Assembly: GCA_019925095.2 (NCBI GenBank)
Contig: CM034392.1
Span: 19,448,387 to 19,512,386, forward strand
Origin: Dendrolimus kikuchii
Taxonomy: Eukaryota > Arthropoda > Insecta > Lepidoptera > Lasiocampidae
Direction: 5' to 3'
DNA: 64,000 nt
Position numbers and translations under genes: made by a program. This document shows positions 44,500 to 56,220 of this stretch, piece by piece (the first letter of the stretch is position 1; each line of letters opens with the position of its first letter). Under the pieces are notes generated by a model, which was given only the letters and a program-made list of their open reading frames with translations, was not told the origin of the DNA and did no database searches.

Positions 44500-45600
44500 A
44501 ATTAATAATAAACAAATTCAACCCAAATAAAACGAAGGTTATTATAATCGGTAGTTGTAGACGTATTTCCAGAATTGATTGGTCGTCACTTCTCCGTGTT
44601 GTATTTGACAATGTAGACATAGAAATCAGTGAAATTGTTAAGAATCTGGGAGTCGTTATTGACAGAGAACTGTCTTGGCGGCCTCATGTAACTGAAATCA
44701 GTAGGAAACATTTCGCGTCATCCGCTTCGTTCAGAAGGTTGAAGAATTTCCTACCTACTGCTACTAAGGTTATGCTTGCATAATCCTTGCTTCTCCCCCT
44801 ACTTGATTATGTAGATACCTGCTATCTAGACATAACCCAAGAACAACTAGACAAGCTAGAACGCCTTCAAAATGTTTGTATCCGGTTCATATTTGGTTTG
44901 CGTAAATATAACCATGTCTCCGAATTTCGTGATAAGCTTAAATGGTTACCTATTCGCTTTCGCCGGAATGTTCACTTACTCTCACTTTTGCACAATATCC
45001 TTTACAAGCCCTGTTCTCCACCATATTTAAAGGAACTTTTTAGTTTTCTCTATCAATCTCATTCCTGCAATTTGCGCTCAAATGAAAATCTTTTGTTAAC
45101 AATACCTGCACACACTTCTTCCTTCGTAGGAAATTCTTTTGCCGTACAGGCTGTTCGACTGTGGAACTCCCTCCCCTTTCCAATCAGACAAGCTAAATCA
45201 ATTACTACATTTAAACGTATGGTCACTGACCATTATTGGTCTATTAAATAAAAATTGTTGCATTAAATGAATGTATCTATTGTTCGTCTATATATTTATA
45301 ATATCATCGTATATCTAATTATATATGTATATCTGTATATTTAAGTATATTTGTATATATAAGTATATAGTACTTTATATTTTATTTTATTCTTTGTAAT
45401 AGACCATCAAAAATCTTATATTAAAATTTCGTTTAAAATCTCCTTAGACACTGGGTTGCCTGGAAGAGATCGCTATAAGCGATAAGGCCGCCCATTGTTC
45501 TAATGCAAATGTATCCATATCAATTATCTATATTTAAGTTTATGGAGTGATCGATGGTTTATGGTGAACAATAAAGAGTTTTCATTCATTCATTCAAATT
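44500..45600 (+). pseudogene. CR1/L2-group LINE, 3' end with reverse transcriptase C-terminus
   Basis: One frame runs from about 44505 to TAA after 45248: NPNKTKVIIIG, LGVVIDRELSWRPHVTEISR, a TAA at 44781-44783, then LLPLLDYVDTCYLDITQEQL, RLQNVCIRFIFGLRK, FAVQAVRLWNSLPFPIRQAK. This covers the thumb and C-terminal part of a LINE reverse transcriptase (no YxDD core). A 3' UTR of about 345 bp follows, ending in the short repeat TTCATTCATTCATTC at 45580-45595; an ATTC-type tail is characteristic of CR1/L2-like elements. One nonsense codon is the only break, so the copy is young compared with other LINE scraps here. Confidence 0.8.
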
Positions 45601-46009
45601 CGAAAATGCGCATGTGATTATCACCTTCTGCAAGTCAGGATAATGTTATTAATAATTTATTTTTACATCAAACTGATGAGTCAGAATTTCACGTTTTAAC
45701 ATGTCATTAATAATCTCTTATGCAAGGTAAGAATATACTTAATATTGTTTCAATTGCTTATCATAGGACCCTGTGGGACGTAATAATATGGCAGCAGGCA
45801 GTGAAATCAACTGAGATACTTCTTATAATTTTATAAAACATCTCAGCTTCATAGATTTTGAGAAGCGTATTAATTTATGGCCTTACAAATATGTACCAAT
45901 AAAATAAATTAAATTGCGCAATCATTATAGTTTTAATAGTAATGAAAATTATTTCCATCGAGATATTTTACAAGAAACACGATAAGATGCCCTCATACTG
46001 CCCTCATTT
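45601..46009. other. Intergenic DNA, nothing recognised
   Basis: AT-rich spacer between a LINE 3' end and the next repeat; no gene. Confidence 0.45.
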
Positions 46010-46258
46010 TTGTACGAGAACTAGCTGTGCCCGCGACGTCTTCCGCGTGGAATTTGTTTTCAAACCCTCGATTTTGAAACATTCTTTTTGGTGTTTCGCT
46101 CCTATTGGTCTTAGCGTGATGATATATAGCCTTCCTCGATAAAAGGGCTATCTAACATTGAAATTTTTTTTCAAATCGGACCAGTAGTTCCTGCGATTAG
46201 CGCGTTCAGCCAAACAAAAAAACTCTTCAGCTTTATATATTAGTATAATATTGTTTTA
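46010..46258 (-). repeat. Lepidopteran-type short interspersed repeat
   Basis: The plus strand runs AACTAGCTGTGCCCGCGACG, GATGATATATAGCCTTCCTC, AAATCGGACCAGTAGTTCCT, GCGATTAGCGCGTTCAGCC and ends CTTTATATATTAGTATAATA. I recognise the order as the reverse of a common lepidopteran non-coding repeat with a CTAGT-type end; class not settled. The 66-residue frame at 45942-46142 crosses it. Confidence 0.55.
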
Positions 46259-47579
46259 GAATCTATTGTAACATATGTACATATGAGACCACATCCCAAT
46301 CCCAAAAGCACAATTCTTTGTGAAATGAACTCCGTCTCGTCATTTGTTTAGAGCAATACAATTATGGGGCTCTTTAAAACTATGGAAACATACATTTAAA
46401 ATATTAACGAATTATGGCAGGTGCTCATGGGCAGCGGTAACACACTTACCATCAGATAGATCATGTTTCAATTTCCTCAGAATTTGAAGTTATTGAACAG
46501 CGTCTACACCCAAGATTACATGGCAAACATGTATACGCGTGCCAGTAGTACGATTTCTACAGGCGCTTACAGGTAAATTAGCTTCGAGACGTTTTTGCGT
46601 TTGTAATAGTGTACGGTCAGCACATAAATAAATCAATACTTTTTATATATTTTATAGGCAGGTCCTTAATATGAAATTAATAATATTAAACATAATTTTT
46701 AATACTAAATTATTGGTCCCTATTCTGAAGAATGATATTTGCTTTATGAAAGCACATTTCCGATGGAAGTCAATTATATTCCGGTAAATATTGCTCGGAT
46801 TGCTATTGCACTCATTTTCGAAATATTTGTATAAATTATACAAAACTTCGTTAGTTTGGGAAGTCAAAAGCTTACATCGACTTCGTTTCAACATCGGAAC
46901 CATTTTAATTAACAACTTTAAAATCAAATAACAATAATTAGCAATAAATAATAACACTGAACAATAAATAACAAGAATAAACCACAAATAAAATCTATTA
47001 ATTTATTAATTATCAAACTAAATCCAAATAATCAGACCTCACAACAATTAGCAACGTAAATAATTATTACTTTTTGACTTTCACCATTGATTTTTGATTC
47101 TAAGTATATTTTCTTTTTCAAAATAACCAACCTCTTTTTGCTGACTGCACAAGGAATTTTCAACTTCGAGTTTAGAATTCCTATAAATATACAAATACTA
47201 CTACAAAGGCAAAACTTTTCGAAGCCAATTTACCTATAATGTATTATTTCTAAAGCTATCCAAGCATTTGCGCAACTAAAAAGTAAAAAATATTTTTTTA
47301 CTTATTACCTTTAGTAAACTATAGATATAGGTATAATATTCAGTGCCAGATAATCCAGTCTATATACCTATGTACTTACTAAATTAATTTTAATTCCAAA
47401 GTATATTAAAGAAAATTGTTTAACTTTTCACGAAAGATAAAAAACGAAAGCCAAATATGAGTAAAATAAAATACTTACTTAAATTAGTGAGAGTTTTTGT
47501 AAAAGAATAATATAATCTGCTTCTTAGGCAGACACGAACGAAAATATAATTATGTAAATCCGTGTAATGTAAATCCTGC
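46259..47579. other. Intergenic DNA with one weak transposase-like frame
   Basis: A minus-strand frame at 46652-46987 (111 residues) contains VPMLKRSRCKLLTSQTNEVL and YNLYKYFENECN. This faintly recalls the N-terminal helix-turn-helix start of an insect DDE transposase, but I see no catalytic part. 46410-46460 resembles a LINE tail. The rest is AT-rich and unassigned. Confidence 0.3.
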
Positions 47580-47889
47580 ATCCGCGCAGGAACGGAGAAA
47601 GAATACAATTTTCTGCGGCCAGGCGGCCTGTCGTAAGAGGCTACAAAACAATCCACAGCCAGGTGGTAGGGTATCTGCTCGACTGGATGGCGAAGCCCCT
47701 GGTCTAGGGTACGACACCATAACAACTTTGTGTTGTGTTCCGGCATTAGTGACCAGGTTTCAGTCTCCCTTAAGAGAGCAGCAGCGCATTTGTGGCACAT
47801 TTGGTGCTGCAAATGTCCATAGGCGATGGTAACCGCTTTTCATCAAGTGGGCCGTCTGCCTGTCTGCTGAACTCCTGTAATAAAAAAAG
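47580..47889 (+). repeat. Repeat family A, copy 2
   Basis: 310-bp unit from ATCCGCGCAGGAACGG to CTCCTGTAATAAAAAAAG. It lies only about 40-45 bp upstream of the first sequence shared between the two segmental duplicates. The minus-strand 130-residue frame at 47420-47812 reads through it. Confidence 0.75.
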
Positions 47890-48319
47890 AATACATATAT
47901 AACCTGAAAATACAGGTTATTTTAGGAATTGGTCACGAAAATACCGTTATTCCTGCGCAGGGGTTTTCTGGTAAAACAACAGGCCGCATAAAAGGCCAGT
48001 AACATCAATTGTGATTTTCCTTATCAACTTTTAATGAAACAGCATTCAATCAACAACGGAATAGTTGTTGATTTGTTGTTATTTCATTTGGGGGGTGAGT
48101 AAACAATAAATAATATATAAACTGAGTGTTTGGACGACACTTGGTTAATATTTTATTTTGTAAATGTTAGAGCGAGACGGTAAATGGTTCCCAGAATAAA
48201 GACGCGCACGCAGCCTTATACAATTTCCTCAAACATTCAAAGCGAATGCGTTGATTAAAACCTCGTTGTATGCGATGGACCATTGAGCATGCGCCTGATT
48301 TTCGGCGACGTCACTCGTA

Positions 48320-50149
48320 ATGGCCGACAGAAAAGTTCTGTTGTGACTATATCTAGTTTTATCAATAGTACTATTAGCAGAATGTGAAGCTAAAGGTGGT
48401 AGTAGAGGTGGAAGTAGAGGTAGTAGCCGTGGAAGCTCCTCTTATTCTTCTTCGGGAACAAGCTGGGGATCAAGTTCAAGTAGATCAAGAGGATCAAGCT
48501 ATGGCTCTCATTTATCATCAAGTTCCAGTTCTAAATACAAGCCATTATCATCAGATATAAGTTCACATACTTCATTTTTATCAGGAATTAATTTGAGGCT
48601 TTCACGCTCAGGTAGAAGAAGATCTCATAATTCTCCTCCATCGCTATCTGGAATATCTGAATCCGGAATTAGTTATCAACCTTCATCATCAAGAACAATT
48701 TCCCATAATTATCCTCCATCGTTGTCAGGAATATCTGGAATAGGATCTAATTATAAACCATTGTCTTCAGGTTCAAGCTCTCCTAATTGTCCCCCACCGT
48801 TTTCTGGAATATCTGGAACAGGATCTAGTTATAAACCTTCAGGTTCAAATTCTCATAGCTATCCTCCATCATTGTCTGGAATATCTGGGACAGGATCTAA
48901 TTATAAATCGTCACCTTCATCGGGTGTACACTATTATCCGCCAGCAACAAGTGTCACGTCGAAGCCATATTATTCATCTTCAGGAGGAACGTGGTCAAAC
49001 AATTACAGCCCAGGTTATGGATCGGGCACTCATCACCATGGTGGAATACATACAAATTATTATATACCACCAACCTATTACTCATCTCCACAGCACGTGT
49101 ATATAACTGAATACCGTAATTCAGGAAGTCGATACAGTGATCTATTAACTGGCCTAACATTGTATAATATGGGTAGATCACATAGTCACTATCATGATCA
49201 CTATTATCATGATGATTTTTATGTAAGAAGATATAATTCTTATAGTAGTAACCAGCCGCCTAGCTACGATCCTCAAGATAGAGCAACTTGCGCTTTAAAA
49301 AGAAAAGAAAACGGAAGAGAAGAGGCTTTATGGATACCGTGCGAAATCGTGGCAACATTTACTAACGGCAGTAAGAAAGTAGATACTCCTCAGACCTTTA
49401 TAAATAGAACTGTTTGCACAACAAACACTACTATTATACAAAACACTTCTACACTCAATATTACTCAAAGTAACACAATTTTACCAGCAACAATCATATC
49501 ATCTGTGTCCAACATAATTACCACATCAAATTAGAAATCAGCACAGAATGTATCGTCATCTTTAGTTCAGTTAACAACGCCTCCAGCAGTAACAATTTTT
49601 GGAAATGGAACAGTTATATTTAATAACGGAACTACAATATCTAATTTTACATTAGCTCGTAATGTTACTGCTGTGCCAGCTGTGAAAATTTTAGCTAATG
49701 GAACGCTTCTTTCTGAAGGTTCAGTCAACACTTTGTTATCTAGTACAGGGTCAAGTAACATAGCGTCAAATGTGACATCTATGAAGAATGGACTCAACGT
49801 TTCAACAACACCTGCTACGACGACAGTCAGTATATCTAATCCTATGACAACACAATCAAATGTTACAACAGTTAATGTAACTGTGTGTAAGAATATTGTG
49901 ACTGCTAAGGATCCATTAAGTATAAAAGGGCCACCAGTAAGTTCTGGAAATATGGAATGTGCTGTAGAAATTCAGACAAAGGATGCGTATTTGCGGAATG
50001 AAGTAGATTGTAAGGTTCTGATGTCTTATGCTAAAATGCCTGAACCAAAGAAAGAAAACGAAAGAAGTGGAATTTTACCTAAGAGACAAAAACTAAAAAG
50101 TTGGTTGGCGAACGCACCGTGGTGGTTGTTCATAATGATTGCAGTGTAA
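48320..50149 (+). pseudogene. Duplicate of the 37132-39261 gene, inactivated
   Basis: The start codon and first eight codons match the intact gene, but codon 9 is TGA (48344-48346) where the intact gene has TAC. The frame then stays open, in the same phase, through a shortened repeat array (about five units instead of ten), the Tyr/His segment and the first Cx16C pair, to a TAG at 49532-49534 where the intact gene has GAG. Beyond that it is open again to a TAA at the equivalent C-terminus, keeping the second Cx16C pair and the hydrophobic tail (APWWLFIMIAV). Only substitutions separate the reading frames; I saw no frameshift. Length to the final stop is 610 codons against 710. A start at an internal ATG would lose the signal peptide, so a functional product is unlikely. 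Confidence 0.9.
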
Positions 50150-50324
50150 CGAATAAAGATCTTATTTTTTAATGCCATACTCATCGTTTTAGACCTTTAA
50201 ATTGGATTCTTATTATTTACTTCGTACTTAGTTATTTATTTCGTGGGACTTCGAAGTAAAGTAAAAAGTAAACATTACCATACAACAACAATACTAATAA
50301 TGGCAATCCCTCAATAAAAACTTA

Positions 50325-51611
50325 CCTAGGTGAATCAGAAAGTTCTTAGAAGTGCATATATATAAAACTTTTTTGGGAGAAGTTCGATATTCAAATTAAG
50401 TTTCAATCACACAGTATTTATATGCCAACTGTCACTTGTTTTTGTCTGTTCGTTCGCACGTAATAAATTGTTTTATGCAACGAGTTTCTAAAAGCAAATT
50501 GTGGATAAAAGTGCGGTGATAAAATATCTCAGCTTGAAAAAAACGTGTACGAAAGAAATTTTTTCGGACATTCAGCAGATATTAGGGGATAATGCTGTAC
50601 CCTATTCTATGGTTGCATACTGGGTGATTGTAATTAAAAGAGGTAGATTAAGCTGTAAAAATGACCCGCCTTCTGGATGGATTCAACCTCCGTTACGGCA
50701 GAAAATCTCAATAAGGTTGGGAATCGGGTTTTGGAAGACGAAGAATAACTAAAATAAAACAAAGAGCTGAGATCTTAAAGATTTTTTTGTTAGCGTTTAA
50801 TCCACTTTAATTGATTTACTGGGGTTCAGAAAAGTGTCGGCAAGATGGGTGCCACGAATGTTCACCGACGAAAACAAAAAGCGACGTTTGGAAATTTCTA
50901 AGCGTAATCTCGAAATGTTTCAGCATGATTCGGATAATTTTTGCCGTTGCCTCATCATCATGGATGAAACGTGGGTCCACCATTTCGATCCTGAAACTAA
51001 AAAACAAAGCATATCTTGGACACAACCATCCTCTCCATCCATTAAGAAATTTCGAGTTGCTCCTACCGCTGGCAAAGTTATGGCCGAGTGTTTTGGGAAA
51101 GTGAAGGAATCCTTTTTATTGATTACATGCCAAAAGGCCAGACGATTACTGGACCCTATTCTGAAAATTTAATTCCGAAAGTGCGTGAAGCGATTAAAGA
51201 AAAATGTCGTGGAAAACTACCGTTGGGCGTGTTGTTTCTCCCGATAACGATGATGACGCTCCCGCTCATCAATCGGAAGATGCGCAAGCCACTGTGCTCG
51301 CTTCAATCTCCTTGACCACCCACCTTATTCTCCGGACTTTACCCCAAGTGATTTTCACTTTTACCCAAAATTAAAAGAGAAAATTCGTGGAACTAAATTT
51401 CACGATAATGACGCGCTTGTAGCTGCCGTAGAGGTGTTTTTCGAGATTTAAGAAAAACAAGTTTTCGCAACGAACAAAGAAGTTAGAAACGAGTTATTTT
51501 GAATTGCAATTGCAATTGCATTACAGGGAGATAATGTAGAAAAATAAAATATTATTGTTTAACTTTTGCAATTGTTTATATTGATTCCAAGAACTTTTAG
51601 ATTCACCCTCG
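50325..51611 (+). mobile_element. DD34D mariner, near full length, inactive
   Basis: A 1287-bp element with TIRs CCTAGGTGAATCAGAAAGTT at the left and, on the other strand, CGAGGGTGAATCTAAAAGTT at the right, flanked by TA at 50323-50324 and 51612-51613. Transposase pieces in several frames: KSAVIKYLSLKKTCTKEIF (N-terminus), VSARWVPRMFTDENKKRR (the WVPRM linker motif), IMDETWVHHFDPE (first Asp), PKVREAIKEKCRGK, and HPPYSPDFTPSDFHFYPK (third Asp region, DD34D type). The frame is broken near 50755-50830, 51090-51110 and 51240-51260 and ends early, so it is dead. It sits about 175 bp 3' of the pseudogene. Confidence 0.85.
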
Positions 51612-53354
51612 TAATCGTAACTCTACAATTCATGCTCGCGCGGCGCTCGGCGCTTCATATCATTTCTAGAACTCTTCTTTCACGTAAGGACCTCGCTACG
51701 TAAGGTCGCTTACCATTTCAGTAGAGTAATAAATCGTAATCGCTATTTAATTGTTCATTAAGTTCTCTGTAAGCAACTTGAGTTAAGTATATAAACTTGA
51801 GTTAATGCATTTAATTACCTTTAAGTGATTTTCCTGTGCCATATAATTTTTTATAACAATAAATTTTAAATATATAAATTGACTTGGGTTTTATTTTATC
51901 AATACATTGTTATTTCGCACAAAAATAATGTAACAGTCTCTGTGAGCAATTAGTTTAACGGTCCTGCCACGATTCTGTCGCCATGAGCGCCGCGACGCAA
52001 TCACAGAGGCGACGTGTGACGGGATAAAACAAATATAGGGGCCAACTAGGGAGAGGGCCATGATTCGCAGCGGCAAAGAAGGCGCGCGGCGCGGCAATCG
52101 TTGCAGTCACTGTCGCTACAATTGAATACTTCGCATGTTTACCACTCTGTCGGCCCGCTGTCGCATTAGCCCGTCCTTACGCTGAAAGTTGTGGTCGGGC
52201 AGTACGCATTTGTCATATTTGGTTCAATAGAACACAGGGGTCGCAGGTTCAATGCCCGACAGACTAATTTTCTAAATACACTTTCTCTTATTATTTTGCC
52301 TAATTTTCGTTGTATAAGTATTACCCATATGGGAAAACGTACCTACAAAGTATGTACTCGTGATATCATATTATTAGGACAAATTTCTAATTATCTTTTT
52401 GTGATTGCAAGCTTTGTTGTTCACTATTTCCGACCATATCTTTCATATTATTTCTAAAAAAATTCATAATTATCTTGTTTTGTTTTTATTAATATAGACA
52501 CAACATAGCAATCATTTATTTGTGGCATGACTTTGAACAGTGAACCAGTGAGGTCAGGAGGCCCTCGTCGCCTATATAGACAGACATTAGCCAAGATCTT
52601 GCAAACGTAAATATGTAGAAAAATAAAAATGTAGATTTTTTGGGGAACTGTTTTTAAAGAATTTAAAACGCAAATCATATAAAATTAGAACGTCCGTCTT
52701 GTCCGTCTGTTTATGTAATATTTGGATACAAGTTAGCAAGAAAATATTCCATTAATACAATGTTGCAGTCAAAAATGTTGCGATAGTTTTGCCTTTTCCA
52801 TAGTTGTAGGTCAATGGTATTCCTAATAACTTTTGACCTATAGGGTAAAACATTCTAAATTTTTTTTAGGTACTAGAGCTCAAAACTACTTTCAGCTAAA
52901 CTGGTTTGACCAAGATCTGCTGAATACTTTTTGAGATACTGGGTCAGGGCTATCTTTATCATATTGGACGCTGGAATGCGAAAGTCAGTGTGCGCCCATT
53001 TGTTAACAGTAAAAAAAAGTTCCATTTTTACTAAAGGTAGTAGATTACTTGTAAGTATAAGACGTTAAGTTGGGCCCTCTAGATCCCTACACATGGATGC
53101 CACGCAGTCCTTGCATCCCCGGGTAAATATGGGCCTAAAAGGATTATAGATTATATGTTTTTAATCTCACTGATTCAATATATAGAGACTATATAATATA
53201 TACAAATACATAGTACTTCGTGGCTGAAGCATCGTCGATTCATTCCAATGATTTGGGTTGGTATGCTAGAAGACAGTACAACCAGGCAGTTTTTCTAGCT
53301 GAATTTGTATTGTTATAATTAGTTCATCCTTACGGTGGAAGTTTTAAGTTTTTC
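51612..53354. other. Copy-2 flank of the segmental duplication
   Basis: Non-coding sequence collinear with 39430-41450. It includes the GC-rich block 51955-52200 (counterpart of 39770-40030) and short frames at 51891-52678 that are not conserved between the copies, which argues against coding. Confidence 0.6.
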
Positions 53355-53580
53355 TCTAACGGACAGAATCAAAAATGAGGATATTCGTAATTGAACCAGT
53401 CATCAGAAGTGGCAGACTACCCATGGAGTACACTAGTTCTGGAGCCGAGACCAAGTTCTCCAATCTGGTGGACCGATGATTTCCGTAAGGTCGTCACCGT
53501 AGATGTTGGAGAAGGAAAGCAGAGGACCAGATTAGGTAGCGTAAACTAGGGGAGGGAGGCTTACGCCCAGCAATTGGTAC
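53355..53580 (+). pseudogene. RTE-type LINE scrap
   Basis: ATCAAAAATGAGGATATTCG, then AGAAGTGGCAG, CTAGTTCTGGAGCCGAGACC and AATCTGGTGGACCGATGATT line up with the KIRNEDI, LKWQ, VLEWGPR and RWTDDL coding of the RTE tail at 13430-13925. Heavily degraded. Confidence 0.6.
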
Positions 53581-54617
53581 CATTTAGTATAAGATTACTG
53601 ATGTGTATTAAGCGCTAGTCCATCTTGAACATGCATGGCATATATACCGATATATACCCTGATATGGGGGTTCGAGTCCACAAACGGCACAGTTATAAGC
53701 TGAGGTTTTATTTGATTGAATACTTAAATATGTAACAGCCCATTTTTGCAGTTGTTTACAGTGTAGCGGTCTTCTTCAATTGAGTAAGATTTTAGGCTTT
53801 TTTATGATTCTTAAAGAAGCCTACAAAGTTACTAACTCAATATGAATAAGACCGTAAATATATAAATATGTAGTAGATATGCGGTAAAATAGTCTTAACA
53901 AAATTATCCTTATACACAGAATTAAAATTACTATTATGAATTATGTTCTAGAACATAACCACTACCTGTAATATAAATAATACGCAATGCTTTTGTATAT
54001 GAAAGTGAATATACCACATGTATTTATAACTATTCAGTGCCATATAGTTACAATAATAGCGTTTGTAATGTAATATCAAAAACTGTATATATTGCACCCT
54101 TAAAATTATAGAAACTTAAATTAAATTTTTGAGTCATTGATTGGCTTTAAATATCTATTGCATAAAAAATAAATTACAAAATTGGACAACTTGATATTAT
54201 GAATTAGGTTTGTATAATTCTAAGGGTGCGATATGTCTTTATAGATTTTATATGTATAGTTACGTATATATACATTGTATACTTATATATGTGATTAATT
54301 TGTCTTCAATACTTATATAATTGAATTATCTGTAGGTATGTGATTTGTAAATAAATATAATCATTTAAGTGAAAATTGATATTTATGCGATGTCTATAAA
54401 CGATCGTGTTTAGAATTACCTATGCTTAAATAAATGGTTTAACGACTTTCAATTAAAATTTATTGAAGGGTTCAGAAGTAAGAAGTTCAAGCGCCCGCGA
54501 ACGACCTTGTGGGCAAAGCTAGTTCAAAATGTAGTGTAAATAATCGCATACACTACTGTATAATATTTATATAACTTTAAACATGGTAATCTGTTTTATA
54601 CCTGCTTCTCAGTGCTT
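53581..54617. other. Copy-2 flank, AT-rich
   Basis: 53600-54460 has little visible match to copy 1 and holds AT-rich DNA only. 54465-54617 matches 41965-42110 of copy 1 (TATAATATT...ACTTT...ATGG.AATCTGT). Confidence 0.45.
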
Positions 54618-54771
54618 AGTGCGAGTTTTTTTACTACAAGATTACGTTCTAGTTAAAGCGATTTTGTATGGCACGATTTATGTTTCCCTTCATGCTCACG
54701 AGATGGCGCTAAGTCGTATTCCATGCAAAATTGCGTGAATCTGCACATGATCGAGCAGTAAAAAACTCACT
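54618..54771. mobile_element. Short TIR element (MITE)
   Basis: 154 bp bounded by AGTGCGAGTTTTTTTACTAC at the left and, on the other strand, ATAGTGAGTTTTTTACTGC at the right. The interior contains GCTCACGAGATGGCGCTAAG. The corresponding point in copy 1 (about 42110) shows no such sequence. Confidence 0.6.
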
Positions 54772-55576
54772 ATGTCGACTGGTTGTCTATGAGAGATTGT
54801 TGACAAAGGTCCGTATATACTGTAAATAAAAGAATTAAATTATACAGGGTTACGACTATAAGCTTGCCTTTTACTAAACCGAGGCTGCCATATGGTATGA
54901 GTAATGACCATTCTACACTGAAACATTCATTTATAAAAGAAATATCTTAGTGTTCACTTAAAAATCTAAGCTCGATTATTAATTTTTGGACCTTATACAC
55001 TTTGCAGAACGCGCGCACACATGTACCTGTACGCCTTACGCACGTACACCTAATAGTGTGCGTGTACATAATCAATTAGGGCAGTTGTACACTTCTTTGC
55101 TCTGCCATATTATGTATGACCTTTTGCCTTTGGAAATTTAGAATAGTAGTAGCGACCAAAGGTCTCAAAATGTTTGGTTATTATGGTCAACGGATTATCG
55201 ATATCATTCATTCGATTGATATCAATAATCCGTTGACCATAAGAATGTCGATATTGGCAATTTTGAACATTACTAACCGAATGTCGATCGATATCGATAA
55301 ACATTTACACTCAATCAGCCTTCTCAATTGGTGCGGACCAGATCTGATCGATTTAATACTTTATCGATTGTAATGTATGACATGACTCGATAGAATGATG
55401 TAGTGTATAATCACCTTAACGCGCCTACTGTTTTCGTGACCTCAAATAACCTCACAGTTTACCAGTTTACCAGTAGTTGTTCAGCATTATATGTAATTAG
55501 ACATATTTTCAGCTTAGTACAGAGCAAGCTTATAACCCTGTATGATAGTCGAAACCGTTCGTTTTTAAGAAAAGCC
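54772..55576. other. Non-coding stretch with palindrome
   Basis: Present only in copy 2 between two anchors that lie close together in copy 1. It holds the 62-bp palindrome at 55181-55242 and CACGTACACC / GTGTGCGTGTAC words at 55015-55065. No gene is supported; the 85-residue frames on both strands around 55110-55373 are the two faces of the palindrome. Confidence 0.45.
55181..55242. repeat. 62-bp inverted repeat with TATCGATA motif
   Basis: TTATGGTCAACGGATTAT on the left reappears inverted on the right (ATAATCCGTTGACCATAA); 26-bp arms pair with one mismatch. The left arm includes TATCGATA, and another TATCGATA lies at about 55282, with further ATCGAT words to 55372. TATCGATA is the known DRE (DREF-binding) promoter element in flies; whether it works here is unknown. 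Confidence 0.85.
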
Positions 55577-55580
55577 ATAT

Positions 55581-56100
55581 TGTTACGGCCTAGGTGCCCA
55601 CAAACACAAATTCACACCTGCGTACCTGTAGAAACACATTTTATTACCTTTTCGGCATTTGAACTTCTTTTGTTTACTTTGTGTTTAAAATTTGTGATAA
55701 AAAAAAACAGTCCATTATGTATTGTAATCTTTTACGGCCCATTACCAGGCCCATTTTACGGATCATTGCCAGGTGTCTCGGATTTAAAAGTATAAACTGA
55801 TTCTAAAATATTCGGTCCACGCGGCCGGGCAGACATATTGCATCTCTGCAGTATAAAGCAATGCACTAATGGAGAGATGAGTCAGTCGAGTGATAATCAC
55901 AAGCGAAGAAAGACTTGTGTACATTCGGTAATCTATTTAGTGACGGACTTTGCGCGTGTATTTGAATTACGATCTTCTGCATTACGTTTGGAGTTATTGC
56001 GTTCGGTTATATCTGTACCTGTGTTATACGTGTTTGTAATTCTAATAAACTCTATAATAATTTCAACGGCATTTTAATTCAAGTCCTGCAACTCGTAACA
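55581..56100 (+). mobile_element. Solo LTR of an LTR retrotransposon
   Basis: A 520-bp unit starting TGTTACGGCC and ending ACTCGTAACA (inverted TGTTAC/GTAACA ends), flanked by the 4-bp duplication ATAT at 55577-55580 and 56101-56104. No internal coding region is left, so it is a solo LTR from recombination. The empty site is visible in copy 1 at 42185-42200 (AAAGCCATATAATTAGCG). The frames at 55403-55795 and 55838-56077 are within or across the LTR and are not genes. A 4-bp duplication fits Ty3/gypsy-like integration. Confidence 0.85.
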
Positions 56101-56220
56101 ATATAATTAGCATACTTCATTGACATAAAATTTGAATCCGTATGTCGCGTTATGTATCACAAACTTGGAAATATCGAAATGAAAAATATATCCGGGTCCA
56201 TAATATATGTAGTAAAATTC

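Noticed and set aside
44399..44620. Minus-strand ORF with hydrophobic residues
   Set aside because: Overlaps and is antisense to the CR1-like LINE coding region on the plus strand.
47420..47812. 130-residue minus-strand ORF
   Set aside because: Its first half is read through repeat family A (shared with 16897-17145 and 56870-57139) and its second half is AT-rich noise.
55403..55795. 130-residue ORF
   Set aside because: Crosses the 5' boundary of the solo LTR at 55581; the same LTR elsewhere does not keep the frame.
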